Assembly: GCF_000721075.1 (NCBI RefSeq)
Contig: NZ_JOEQ01000023.1
Span: 62,001 to 126,000, forward strand
Length of the DNA stretch: 64,000 nt
Reading direction: 5' to 3'
Source of the DNA: Streptosporangium amethystogenes
Lineage (GTDB): Bacteria; Actinomycetota; Actinomycetes; Streptosporangiales; Streptosporangiaceae
Shown: positions 17,586 through 26,439 of the stretch, one piece after another
Layout of the letters: each line of letters opens with the position of its first letter
How positions within the stretch are numbered: position 1 is the stretch's first letter
Made by a program: the position numbers and the translations under genes
The notes under the pieces: model-generated
Told to the model about the DNA's origin: nothing
Seen by the model: only the letters and a program-made list of their open reading frames with translations
The model's database searches: none

Positions 17586-19079
17586 TCACGTGCCTTCCGT
17601 CTGACCTGTCGCGGCGGCCTCGAACAGGCCCCGCAGCTCCCTTTTGACGACCTTTCCCGACTGGTTCCTGGGCAGGGTGTCGACGACGAGCACCCGTTCG
17701 GGGAGCTCGTGCCCGGCCAGGCGGTCCATCAGGAAGGCCCGTAGATCCCCGCCGGAGGTCCCGGTGGACCGCAGCACCACCGCCGCGGCGAGCACGCTGC
17801 CGAGTACCGGGTGCGGGACACCGAGCACCGCGGCCTCCGCGACGGCCTCGTGTTCGTGGAGCGCCGCCTCCACCTGGAGTGTGGAGACCTTGAACGCGCC
17901 CGACTTGACCACGTCGCTCTCCCGGTCGACGAGGTGGAGGTAGCCCTCGGCGTCCAGGCGGCCGATGTCCCCCATCCGCACCCAGCCACCCCTGAACGCC
18001 TCGGCGCCCGCCTGCTCGTCCCGGTAGTAGAAGCGGGTGGTGGTGGGTGAGCGCATCCAGACCTCGCCGGTCTCGCCCGGGGGCAGCGGGTCGCCGTGCG
18101 CGTCGGTGATGCGCAGGGCCCCGCCGAACGCGGGCCGTCCCAGCGCCCCCGGCCTGGACGGATCGAAGATCATGATGGTCTGGGCGGGAGCGGCCTCGGT
18201 GGAGGTGTAGTAGTTGGCGATCGTCGCGTTGGGGAAGGCGTCGGCCAGGCGCGCGGCCACCGCGGGCGGCAGGGCCGAGGCGGCCGAGCCGAGCAGCAGG
18301 ACGCTCGACATGTCGTGGCGCTCGTGCAGGCCCGCGTTGAGGAACTCGATGGCCATGGCGGGTACGACGAACACGGTGCCGACCTGGCGCGACTCGATCA
18401 GCCGGGCGAGGCGGCCGGGAGTGAAGCGCCCGAGGGTGAGCATGGCCGGGCGGGCGTCCAGCGCGTTCATCAGCATCGTCTGACCGGCGTTGGTACCGAT
18501 CGGGAAGGCGTGCAGCAGGTGGCGCGAGTGGCCGAACCTGCGGCGGTTGGGGCGGGTCTCGCAGCCGAAGGCCAGGTTGGCGTGGCTGGCGCCCACGCCC
18601 TTGGGCAGCCCCGTGGTACCCGAGGTGTAGAGGATCTGGGCCAGGTCCGCGGGTTCGACCCGCACCCCGGGCGGCCCCGCCGTCCCACCCTCCAGGTCCG
18701 CCACAGCCGCGCCCCACCGGTCGCCCTCCGGTGGGGTGAGGTCGCGCCCGCACAGCAGTGCCGAGGCCGAGCAGTGTTCCAGCATGTGCCGCACCTCGGC
18801 GGGCGCGAGCCGGTCGGAGAGTGGCACGGCGACGGCGCCGGCCTTCTGCACCGCGCAGTAGGCGACGGCGAAGTCGACCCAGTCCCGGCTCCCGAAGAGC
18901 AGCCCGATCCGGTCGCCCCGCCGCACGCCGCGGTCGAGCAGCCCGTGCGCGACGGCGTCCGAGCGCCGGTCCCACTCGCCGAACGTCATCGACGCGACCC
19001 CCTCGACGATCACCGCCTCCCGCTCGGGGTCCTGCCCGGCGCGGAGCGCGAGCATCTGCGGCACGGTCCCCGGGCTCAC
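17586..19079 (-). CDS. Acyl-CoA/acyl-ACP ligase (starter-unit activation)
   Basis: 497 aa class I adenylate-forming enzyme of the acyl-CoA synthetase branch rather than an NRPS A domain. P-loop ILYTSGTTGLPKG, NYYTSTEAAP, MGDIGRLD, and the C-terminal catalytic Lys in NQSGKVVKREL. Length fits the family (about 500 aa). The gene sits directly after a free acyl carrier protein (GTGA overlap) and before a C-T protein. The likely job is to activate a carboxylic acid and load it on the carrier, to be used as the N-acyl cap. The acid may be fatty or aryl; the sequence does not decide. Confidence 0.9.
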   Translation of the reverse strand: MSPGTVPQMLALRAGQDPEREAVIVEGVASMTFGEWDRRSDAVAHGLLDRGVRRGDRIGLLFGSRDWVDFAVAYCAVQKAGAVAVPLSDRLAPAEVRHMLEHCSASALLCGRDLTPPEGDRWGAAVADLEGGTAGPPGVRVEPADLAQILYTSGTTGLPKGVGASHANLAFGCETRPNRRRFGHSRHLLHAFPIGTNAGQTMLMNALDARPAMLTLGRFTPGRLARLIESRQVGTVFVVPAMAIEFLNAGLHERHDMSSVLLLGSAASALPPAVAARLADAFPNATIANYYTSTEAAPAQTIMIFDPSRPGALGRPAFGGALRITDAHGDPLPPGETGEVWMRSPTTTRFYYRDEQAGAEAFRGGWVRMGDIGRLDAEGYLHLVDRESDVVKSGAFKVSTLQVEAALHEHEAVAEAAVLGVPHPVLGSVLAAAVVLRSTGTSGGDLRAFLMDRLAGHELPERVLVVDTLPRNQSGKVVKRELRGLFEAAATGQTEGT

Positions 19080-19324
19080 GAGGTCCGCTCGCTCACGTAA
19101 CCGACCAGCAGCGGGAAGCTGTCGAGGTAGGCGGCGCCCCCGCCGAGGTCGAGGGCGACGTCGAACTCGTCCTCGACGGCGTCGATGAGCCGGAGCAGCG
19201 CCAGCGAGGTGACGCCCAGCGCGGACAGGGAGGCGTCGGAGCCGACGATCTCGTCGGCGGTGAGCCGCCCGTCACAGGCAACGGAGATCATTCCGGCGAT
19301 CCTGGAGGCCAGCGGGTCGGTCAT
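19076..19324 (-). CDS. Free acyl carrier protein
   Basis: 82 aa, acidic, four-helix carrier protein. The phosphopantetheine attachment site is Ser40 in [19 protein letters not shown]. It lacks the GGHS motif of peptidyl carriers, so it is closer to acyl carriers. It is coupled by ATGA to mbtH before it and by GTGA to the acyl ligase after it, which supports the ligase as its loading enzyme. Confidence 0.88.
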   Translation of the reverse strand: MTDPLASRIAGMISVACDGRLTADEIVGSDASLSALGVTSLALLRLIDAVEDEFDVALDLGGGAAYLDSFPLLVGYVSERTS

Positions 19325-19500
19325 GCCCCCTCCCCGCGCGCGCTGAGCGGGCGCATGTCCGTCCACACCTCGTCGATGTGGGCGAGGCAGTCCTCCCTGT
19401 CCCCCTCGAAGCCCTCGGCCCGCCACCCGGCGGGCAACTCCCTGCCCGCCGGCCAGATCGAGTACTGCTCCTCGTCGTTGAGCACCACCAGGAAACTCAT
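19321..19500 (-). CDS. MbtH-like NRPS accessory protein
   Basis: 59 aa. It carries the diagnostic MbtH residues: [10 protein letters not shown] near the N-terminus, PAGW in the middle, and WTDMRPLS near the end. MbtH proteins bind adenylation domains and are often needed for their folding and activity. AGGAGG is placed 8 nt before the ATG, and the ATG overlaps the stop of the giant NRPS gene (ATGA), so it is made in step with its client enzymes. Confidence 0.96.
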   Translation of the reverse strand: MSFLVVLNDEEQYSIWPAGRELPAGWRAEGFEGDREDCLAHIDEVWTDMRPLSARGEGA

Positions 19501-22500
19501 GACCCAACCTCCTCTTTCTTGCGGGTACGGCTCCGCAGAGCCTCGAAACCGACCAGGTCGTCGGGGAGCGCGTCGGGTACGTCGGCGTCGAAGCGGGCCA
19601 GCACCCGCACGCGCATGGCGACCAGCGCGATGGCGGCGATGGCCAGCCCGAAGCAGGCGTACATGAAGCCGATGCCGCGGCCCTGGCCGGTGCCGATCAG
19701 CAGGCCGACGGTGCCGGCCAGCGGCCCGTCGGGGGCGAGCAGCGGCTCGAACAGGGCGCTGCCGTACGGGGCGACCAGGCCGAAGCCGATCGGCAGCGTG
19801 GACCAGGCGACGAGGGTGTTGAGCGCGATGACCCGGCCGTGGAAGCGCTGTGCCACCTTGACCTGGATGATCGTGGCGTAGACGCCGTTGAGCAGGGTCA
19901 GGCAGAACGACATGCCGAACGAGCCGACCGCGATCAGGGCGAGATTCTGCTGGAATCCGGTGAGCACGCAGAACACCGCCAGGGCGAGCGTGGCGAGCAG
20001 CACCCCGTACAGGCGCCGCCTGCGGGGCCCGCCCCAGACGGTCATCAGCAGGCCGCCGAGGAAGACCCCGAGCCCTCCCGCGAACGCGACCCTGCCGACG
20101 TCGTCGAGCGTCGCGAACGACAGGACCAGCGGGGAGATCATCAGGAAGAGCGGCGACAGGAAGACGTTGAGTACCGCGAAGAACACGAGCATGCCGCGGA
20201 AGCCGGGGTTGCCCCACGAGTGGCGGATGCCGTTCGCCATCTCGGCCAGGACGCTCTCCCTGCGCCGCCAGGGCATGGCGGTCGGGAAGCGGACGAACAG
20301 CAGGACCAGCGTGGCGACCAGGTAGCTGGCGACGTCGATGAGGAGGATGCCCTCCAGCCCGATCGTGGCCATCAGCCCGGTCGCGATCAGCGGCACGACG
20401 AGCTGGGCGGTGCCCGTGGCCATCTGGACGACACCGTTGGCGTGGCCGAGGAACCGCTTGGGGACCAGCTGCGGTATCGCCGAGCCGTAGGCGAACCGCT
20501 GGAAGGTCAGCGCGATCGACAGGCAGACGAGCAGCGGATATATGTGCCAGATCTGCAGATTTCCGGTCCAGAGCAGTACGCCCAGCGCGAGCTGCGTGCT
20601 CCCGGCGCCGATGTCCCCGCACAGCATGACCCTGCGCCGGTCGTAACGGTCCACGATCGCTCCGGCGAGCGGCGCCACCAGCATGCCGGGCACCAGTCCC
20701 AGCACCGCGAACAGCGCGAACCTGGCCAGCGACCCGGTGGTCAGGTAGATCCAGATCGGGATGGCGAACTCGGTCAGCGCGGACCCGGTGATCGAGACCA
20801 GCTGCCCTACCGAGACCAGCAGGAACCGCCGCATGCCGGGCGGAGGCCCGCCGGGGGCGGTGACAGGTTCGTCGGGGCGGACTATCCGCAGGTCGGGCCG
20901 CGTGGCGCCGCCCGCACCCGTGGCGCCGGAGTCGGGGACGAGGGCGGGGGACGCGTCGGAGTGGTGGAGCTCACCGGAAACACCCTGGAGCCACCAGGTG
21001 GAGTCCTCGGTGCGCTCCAGCGGCGCGGTCCGTCCTCGGGCCAGGGCCAGGTGGGTACCGGTGAGGATGTCGGCCAGTTCCCGCGCCCGGTACTTCACGA
21101 AGAAGTGCCCGGCCTCGTCCAGCACCACGCAGGCGGCGGTGCCGGAGAGCCGCAGCCACTCGCGGTAGCGCTCCTGGTAGAACTCGGTCGCCGGGTCCCG
21201 CTCCCCCACCACCGCGATGACCGGTGCCGCGAAGGGCCGGGCGTCCTCCTCCTCGAACAGCCGGGTGAAGTAGCGCTCCGCCATGCGGGTGCCCTGGCGG
21301 CGGTTCTCGATGATCAGTCTGAGCTGGTCGCGCTCGAACTCCTCGACGTCGAGCCCCGCCGCGGAGAGCGCGTTGATCCTGCCCTGGTCGCTGGTCATGC
21401 GGTCCATCAGGGTGCCGAGCCAGCCCAGGCCGCGCCCCGGGCGGGCGAAGGGGAACACGCCGCCGAGGTAGATCGCGTCGACCGGGCGGCCCGCCGCCTC
21501 CAGGTGCCGGGCGATCTCCACGATCAGCATGACACCGAGCCCGCAGTGCCCGTAGAGCACCAGCGGCCCGCGCACCCCGGCGAGGATCTCCTCGGCGCAC
21601 TCCCGGGCGACCTCGTCGAACGGCCGTGACCGCTCGCCGAGCTCGTGTCCCGGGACCGCGACCGAGTACAGCGCCCAGTCGGCGGGCAGCGCGTCGGCCA
21701 GCGGCTGGTAGACGACGGCGCTGCCGCCGCCGAACGGCACGCAGACCATGGTGGCCTTGGCGGCGCGGGGCGGGGTGAGCCGGTGCAGCAGCTCTCGCCC
21801 GCCGTCGCCGCCGGTCTCCAGCAGCCGGGCCAGTTCCCTGACCGTGCGGTTCTTGAACAGCTCCAGCACGGTCACCGCCCGCTCGGGGACCTGCGCGCGC
21901 AGCCGGGCGATCACCCGCATGGCGAGCAGCGAGTGGCCGCCCAGATCGAAGAAGTCGTCGAGCGCGCCGACCCGCTCCACCTCCAGGATCTCGGCCCAGA
22001 TCCCGGCGACCGTCTCCTCCAGCGCGGTCTCCGGCGGCACGAACCCCGCTGCCGAGACCTCGGCGGCGGGATCCGGCAGCTTCGACCTGTCGACCTTGCC
22101 GTGGGATTTCAGCGGCAGCTCGTCCAGCCACACGTAGCGAGCCGGGATCATGTAGTCGGGGAGCCGCTCGGCCAGCCAGGACCGCATCTCGGCGGCCTCC
22201 GGGGCGGCCTGCCCGACCAGGTAGGCGACCAGGCGCCCGCCTCTCAGATCCACGACGGCGCCCGTCACCCCCGGATGCTCGGAGAGCACCGCCTCCACCT
22301 CCGCCGGCTCCACCCGGTAGCCGCGGACCTTCACCTGCAGGTCACGCCGGCCGAGGAACTCCAGCTCCCCGCCGGGCAACCAGCGGCCGAGGTCGCCGCT
22401 GCGGTACATCCGGGCACCGGGGGCGCCGTACGGGTCGGGCAGGAAGCGGTCGGCGGTCAGCCCGGGACGGCCCAGGTAGCCACGGGCCAGGCGGTCACCG

Positions 22501-25016
22501 CCCAGGTAGAGCTCGCCGGGAACCCCGGCCGGGACCGGCCGCAGGTTGTCGTCGAGCACGTGTACCAACGCCCCGGGCATGGGCGATCCGATGGGCAGCG
22601 CCGTCCCGGCCCCCGAGGCAGGGGCGGCGCCGTCCACCGCGGCGCCGGACGCGGCTCCGGGCTCGACGGGGTAGGTGGTGACGCCGACGGTGGCCTCGGT
22701 GGGGCCGTAGTGGTTGATCACCCGGCACCGCCCGGCCGCCGCGAGCTCCGCGGCCCAGGCGCGCGGTGCCGCCTCGCCGCCGAGGATCAGCAGCTTGCCG
22801 GGGAGCAGCTCGTCCGGGGTCGCGTCGGCGAGCAGCGCCGCCAGGTGGGATGGGGTGATCTTGAGATGGTCGACGCCGTGCCTGCGGAAGTAGGCCGCCA
22901 GTTCCGGTGCGGCCGTGCGCGGGGGGATGAGGTGCAGCGCGCCCCCGGTCATCAGGCACAGGTAGAAGATCGTCACTCCGAAGTCGAAGGCGAGCGACTG
23001 GAGCAGTCCGAACACCCCGCCCGGCTCGATCTCCAGCCGCTCCCGTACCCCGGCGAGATAGACCATGACCTGTCGGTGCTGCACGGCCACGCCCTTGGGC
23101 CGCCCGGTGGTCCCCGAGGTGTAGATGACGTACGCCAGGTCGTCGGGGGTCACGCCGCTCTCCACCGGCCCCGCGTCCGGCCCGCCGGAATCCTCGGCGC
23201 CTTCCGGGTCGGCCGAGGCGGGGACTCCGACCGTGGGCAGCCCCTCCGGCAGGCGGTCGCGGAGGCCGGGCGCGGTCACGGCCGCCCGCGCCCCGGCGTC
23301 GGAGAGCACGTAGGCGATCCGGTCAACGGGGTGGTCGGGCTCCAGCGGGAGATAGGCGGCACCCGCCTTGAGCACGCCGAGTACCGCGACGGCCGTGTCC
23401 GCCGACTGCTCCAGGAAGACGGCGACCCGGTCGCCACGGCGCACGCCGGCCCGCCGCAGCAGGCGCGCGAGTCGCTCCGCCCGCCCCTGGAGCTCCGCGT
23501 AGCCGAGTGAGGTGCCGCCCGCCACGACCGCGACGGCGTCCGGGGTGAGCCGGGCCCGCTCGGACACGGCCTCGTGCAGCAGCCCGGTGCCGAAGGGGGT
23601 CACGGGGGTGGACTCGCCGAGTGCCAGGACCCGGCGGCGCTCGTCCGGCGGGAGGATCTCAAGCCCGGAGATCGGCGCGCCGGGGTCGGCGACGACCGAC
23701 CTCATCAGGTTCTCGAAGCACGCCGACATCCGCTCGGCGGTGCCGGGGTCGAACAGCGCGGTGCTGTAGGTGAGGTGGCCGGCGATCCCGTGGGGGGTCT
23801 CGAACAGGTAGAGGGCCAGGTCGAACCGGCTGGCCGTGGCCTTCACCGGGTAGGGGGTCATGGCCAGGCCCGGAGTGTCCAGCGGCCTGGAGCGGTAGTT
23901 CTGCAGGGCGAACATCACCTGGAACACCGGTGACCTGCTGACGTCCCTCTCCACGCCCAGCTCGTTGACCAGCCGGTCGAAGGGGAGCTCCTGGTGGGCG
24001 TAGGCGTCCAGCGCCGTCTCCCTGACCCTGGCCAGCAGCTCGGCGAACGTGGGGTCGCCGGACAGGTCCGCGCGCATCGGCAGCGAGTTGACGAACACTC
24101 CGACCACCCGCTCCAGCTCGGGCAGGTCCCGCCCGGAGACGGGCGAGCCGACCGCGAAGTCGTACTGCCGCGAGTAGCGCGAGAGCAGCACCTCGAAGGC
24201 GGCGAGCAGGATCATGTACGGGGTGGCGCCGTGGGCGCGGCCCAGCGCGGTGACCGCCGCACTGAGCTCGGCGTCCAGGGCCACCCCGCAGGCGGCGCCC
24301 TCCCAGCTCTGCTCGGCGGGACGCGGGCGGTCGGCGGGGAGCTCCAGCGGTGGCAGCCCGTCCAGCCGCCGCCGCCAGTAGCGGATCTCCTCGGCGTGGT
24401 CGCGCTCCCGCTGCCAGTGCGCGTAGTCGCCGTAGCTCACCGGCACCGGCGGCAGCTCCGGGTCGCGGTCCGCACGGTACGCGGCGTGCAGGATGAGGAG
24501 TTCCTCCATGACGATGTCGCACGACCAGCCGTCGGTCATCGCGTGGTGCATGGTGAGCAGCAGTACGTGCTCGAACGGTCCACGCCGGACCAGGAGCGCC
24601 CGCAGCGGCGGGCCCGCGGCGAGGTCGAAGGGCCTGGCAAGCTCCTCGTCGATCTCCGCGAGGTCACCGGTGGTCCGCAGCACGACCGCGGGCGCGTCGT
24701 CGACGACGACCGCGGGACCGCCGTCGGGGGTGGTGACCAGCCGGGTGCGCAGGCTCTCGTGCCGGAGTGCCACCTCGGTCAGTGCTCGGGCGAGTGCCTC
24801 GGCGTCGATCTCCCCCTCCAGCGTGGCCGCGAAGGCCACGGTGTAGGCGGAGGTGCCGGGGGCGTACTGCTCCAGGAACCAGAGCCGTTCCTGCGCCGGG
24901 GAGAGCGGGGGCTCCGCTCCGGAAGGGCGCGGCGGAATCGCCGCCGCGACGACGCGGCCGCCCAGTCGCTGGGCGAGCAGTGCTTTCTTGGCCGGTGAGA
25001 GGCCGGTTCGCGTCAA
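19497..25016 (-). CDS. NRPS C-A-T-TE fused to an MFS exporter
   Basis: 1839 aa in one uninterrupted frame. C domain about 37-460 ([23 protein letters not shown]). A domain about 475-985 ([36 protein letters not shown]) with pocket D-F-T-K-L-L-H-V-G-K, close to the aspartate codes DLTK(V/I)GH(I/V)GK. T domain about 1000-1065 ([10 protein letters not shown]). Type I-like thioesterase about 1080-1320 with YGHCGLG (Cys1158 replaces the usual Ser), an Asp in GERDPATEF and His in EAGHFF. After a roughly 70-aa Gly/Pro/Asp-rich linker comes a complete MFS protein (about 1395-1839) with its own loop motif [12 protein letters not shown] 25016 is chosen because GGAGG lies 4 nt before it. First gene of the operon; it probably forms the last amide bond, releases the product and exports it. 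Confidence 0.92.
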   Translation of the reverse strand: MTRTGLSPAKKALLAQRLGGRVVAAAIPPRPSGAEPPLSPAQERLWFLEQYAPGTSAYTVAFAATLEGEIDAEALARALTEVALRHESLRTRLVTTPDGGPAVVVDDAPAVVLRTTGDLAEIDEELARPFDLAAGPPLRALLVRRGPFEHVLLLTMHHAMTDGWSCDIVMEELLILHAAYRADRDPELPPVPVSYGDYAHWQRERDHAEEIRYWRRRLDGLPPLELPADRPRPAEQSWEGAACGVALDAELSAAVTALGRAHGATPYMILLAAFEVLLSRYSRQYDFAVGSPVSGRDLPELERVVGVFVNSLPMRADLSGDPTFAELLARVRETALDAYAHQELPFDRLVNELGVERDVSRSPVFQVMFALQNYRSRPLDTPGLAMTPYPVKATASRFDLALYLFETPHGIAGHLTYSTALFDPGTAERMSACFENLMRSVVADPGAPISGLEILPPDERRRVLALGESTPVTPFGTGLLHEAVSERARLTPDAVAVVAGGTSLGYAELQGRAERLARLLRRAGVRRGDRVAVFLEQSADTAVAVLGVLKAGAAYLPLEPDHPVDRIAYVLSDAGARAAVTAPGLRDRLPEGLPTVGVPASADPEGAEDSGGPDAGPVESGVTPDDLAYVIYTSGTTGRPKGVAVQHRQVMVYLAGVRERLEIEPGGVFGLLQSLAFDFGVTIFYLCLMTGGALHLIPPRTAAPELAAYFRRHGVDHLKITPSHLAALLADATPDELLPGKLLILGGEAAPRAWAAELAAAGRCRVINHYGPTEATVGVTTYPVEPGAASGAAVDGAAPASGAGTALPIGSPMPGALVHVLDDNLRPVPAGVPGELYLGGDRLARGYLGRPGLTADRFLPDPYGAPGARMYRSGDLGRWLPGGELEFLGRRDLQVKVRGYRVEPAEVEAVLSEHPGVTGAVVDLRGGRLVAYLVGQAAPEAAEMRSWLAERLPDYMIPARYVWLDELPLKSHGKVDRSKLPDPAAEVSAAGFVPPETALEETVAGIWAEILEVERVGALDDFFDLGGHSLLAMRVIARLRAQVPERAVTVLELFKNRTVRELARLLETGGDGGRELLHRLTPPRAAKATMVCVPFGGGSAVVYQPLADALPADWALYSVAVPGHELGERSRPFDEVARECAEEILAGVRGPLVLYGHCGLGVMLIVEIARHLEAAGRPVDAIYLGGVFPFARPGRGLGWLGTLMDRMTSDQGRINALSAAGLDVEEFERDQLRLIIENRRQGTRMAERYFTRLFEEEDARPFAAPVIAVVGERDPATEFYQERYREWLRLSGTAACVVLDEAGHFFVKYRARELADILTGTHLALARGRTAPLERTEDSTWWLQGVSGELHHSDASPALVPDSGATGAGGATRPDLRIVRPDEPVTAPGGPPPGMRRFLLVSVGQLVSITGSALTEFAIPIWIYLTTGSLARFALFAVLGLVPGMLVAPLAGAIVDRYDRRRVMLCGDIGAGSTQLALGVLLWTGNLQIWHIYPLLVCLSIALTFQRFAYGSAIPQLVPKRFLGHANGVVQMATGTAQLVVPLIATGLMATIGLEGILLIDVASYLVATLVLLFVRFPTAMPWRRRESVLAEMANGIRHSWGNPGFRGMLVFFAVLNVFLSPLFLMISPLVLSFATLDDVGRVAFAGGLGVFLGGLLMTVWGGPRRRRLYGVLLATLALAVFCVLTGFQQNLALIAVGSFGMSFCLTLLNGVYATIIQVKVAQRFHGRVIALNTLVAWSTLPIGFGLVAPYGSALFEPLLAPDGPLAGTVGLLIGTGQGRGIGFMYACFGLAIAAIALVAMRVRVLARFDADVPDALPDDLVGFEALRSRTRKKEEVGS

Positions 25017-25233
25017 GACACCTCCGTACTGGCGAAGAGGAACCCGTGAGCGTTCCCCCGCGGCGGGGAACGGGATCGCCCGAGTGTGCGATCCCATGTC
25101 GGCCGGCCGGATCGGCGCGGCCAAGAGGACCTGCGCGGCGCGGAGTCACCCCGGCGCCGAAAGATGTGAGCGTTCGGGCGAGATGGAGGCGCCCGACCGG
25201 GCGCCTCATGTCACCGCGCGGATGCACGGCGTC

Positions 25234-25249
25234 GTGGGAACGCTCCCAC
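25234..25249. promoter_or_regulatory. CelR/CebR-like LacI-family operator, NRPS side
   Basis: GTGGGAACGCTCCCAC: the core differs at one base from TGGGAGCGCTCCCA, the operator published for the cellobiose-responsive LacI-family regulators CelR (Thermobifida) and CebR (Streptomyces). It begins 5 nt downstream of the -10 element of the NRPS promoter and so covers the predicted transcription start, the classic place for repression. Confidence 0.75.
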
Positions 25250-25254
25250 GGAGG

Positions 25255-25284
25255 AGGCTAGAGATCTCCCGCCGAATTCGTCAA
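25255..25284 (-). promoter_or_regulatory. Predicted promoter of the NRPS operon
   Basis: Reading the minus strand: -35 TTGACG (25284-25279), 18-nt spacer, -10 TAGCCT (25260-25255), predicted start near 25248. This leaves a 5' leader of about 230 nt before the TTG at 25016. The leader holds an 8-bp hairpin (25051-25072, arms CGTTCCCC/GGGGAACG) and a 10-nt direct repeat, GTGAGCGTTC, at 25046-25055 and 25166-25175; the first copy resembles a half operator. Confidence 0.65.
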
Positions 25285-25398
25285 GGTTACAGCGCTGTTT
25301 TCGAGCCCGATAAACCCAAACAAACCACCTTTTAGGCCATTTTTGCAGATGAATGCACCTATTCTTCATTTCTTGAATATCTGTCATCCGCACAGTCA

Positions 25399-25427
25399 TT
25401 GACTCTCATTCGTACGCCTCCTACGCT
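25399..25427 (+). promoter_or_regulatory. Predicted promoter of the E1/E2 operon
   Basis: -35 TTGACT (25399-25404), 17-nt spacer, -10 TACGCT (25422-25427), predicted start near 25434. The stretch 25017-25509 holds no gene: both promoters, both operators, the long NRPS leader and, between the promoters (about 25285-25398), an AT-rich segment with no other feature that I can see. Confidence 0.65.
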
Positions 25428-25431
25428 CCGG

Positions 25432-25447
25432 ATGGGAGCGCTCCCAT
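25432..25447. promoter_or_regulatory. Perfect CelR/CebR operator, E1/E2 side
   Basis: ATGGGAGCGCTCCCAT, a perfect 16-bp palindrome containing the exact 14-bp CelR/CebR box. It starts 4 nt after the -10 element and covers the predicted start, 63 nt before the E1alpha start codon. It mirrors the layout on the NRPS side. Confidence 0.82.
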
Positions 25448-25509
25448 GCCGCCTCCGCCCCAGTGGCCGAGCGTGTTCCCCAAGATCGTTCGATGCCAGG
25501 AGCGCACAC

Positions 25510-26439
25510 GTGGTCGTCACCGCCCCCATCCCCCCGTGCCTGCGGCAGCCGCCGTCCCCGCCGCCGAGAGAGGACCTGGAGCTCCTCCTGCTCATCCGGC
25601 ACTTCGAGTTGACCCTGCTCAGGCTCTTCGAGGCGGGTGAGCTGAGCGGGACCACCCACACCTGCCTGGGCCAGGAGTACATCCCGGTCGCGCTCTCGCC
25701 GCTGCTCCACGATGACGACTTCGTCCTCAGCAACCACCGCGGCCACGGGCACTTCCTGGCCAGGTACACCGAGCCGCACGGACTGCTCGCCGAGATCATG
25801 GGTCGCGAGGGCGCGCTCTGCGCCGGGGTCGGTGGCAGCCAGCACGTCTACCACCGCCGCTTCCTGTCCACCGGCGTCCAGGGCGAGAGCCTGCCCGTCG
25901 CGGTCGGCGTGGCGCTGAAGCTCACCGAGACGGGCGCGCTCACCTGCGCCTACGTCGGTGACGGCACCTGGGGCGAGGGGGCGGTCTACGAGGCGCTCAA
26001 CATGGCGCGGCTCTGGAAGGTCCCGCTGCTGGTCGTCGTCGAGAACAACGGCATCGCCCAGTCCACCCCGACGTCGGCGCAGATGGCCGGGAGCATCGCG
26101 GCCCGTGCCGCCGCGTTCGACATCCCGCACCACCGGGTGACCTCCACCGAGGTCGGCGAGATCCGCGCCGAGCTGGCGCCCCTGCTCGGCGTGGTCCGCG
26201 GGGAGTCGCGCCCGCTGGTGGTCGAGTTCGTCACCCACCGGATCGGCCCGCACAGCAAGGGCGACGACACCCGCACCCCCGAGGAGATCGCCCTGGCCGC
26301 CGCCCACGACTGGTACGCCCGCTACGCGCGGGACTTTCCCGAGCACTTCGCCGCCCTTGACCTGGCGGCCCGTGAGCGGGTCGAGCGGATCGCCGCCGAG
26401 GTCGCCGCCCGCCCCCCGTCGGTCTGGGAGCGCCCGTGA
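25510..26439 (+). CDS. 2-oxoacid dehydrogenase E1 component, alpha subunit
   Basis: 309 aa. The GTG at 25510 has AGGAG 7 nt upstream; upstream extension in the same frame is not family-like. It belongs to the PDH/acetoin/branched-chain E1alpha family. The thiamine diphosphate motif runs from GDGTWGEGAVYEALNMA to VVENNGIAQST, and HRGHGH lies in the active-site loop. With E1beta it decarboxylates a 2-oxoacid and acylates the lipoyl arm of E2. Which 2-oxoacid (pyruvate, acetoin, branched) cannot be told from sequence. First gene of an operon overlapping E1beta by GTGA and divergent from the NRPS operon. Confidence 0.93.
   Translation: MVVTAPIPPCLRQPPSPPPREDLELLLLIRHFELTLLRLFEAGELSGTTHTCLGQEYIPVALSPLLHDDDFVLSNHRGHGHFLARYTEPHGLLAEIMGREGALCAGVGGSQHVYHRRFLSTGVQGESLPVAVGVALKLTETGALTCAYVGDGTWGEGAVYEALNMARLWKVPLLVVVENNGIAQSTPTSAQMAGSIAARAAAFDIPHHRVTSTEVGEIRAELAPLLGVVRGESRPLVVEFVTHRIGPHSKGDDTRTPEEIALAAAHDWYARYARDFPEHFAALDLAARERVERIAAEVAARPPSVWERP

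Noticed and set aside
25399..25509. Longer E1alpha start upstream of 25510
   Set aside because: It would begin inside the predicted -35 element and translate through the operator; GTG 25510 has AGGAG at proper spacing.
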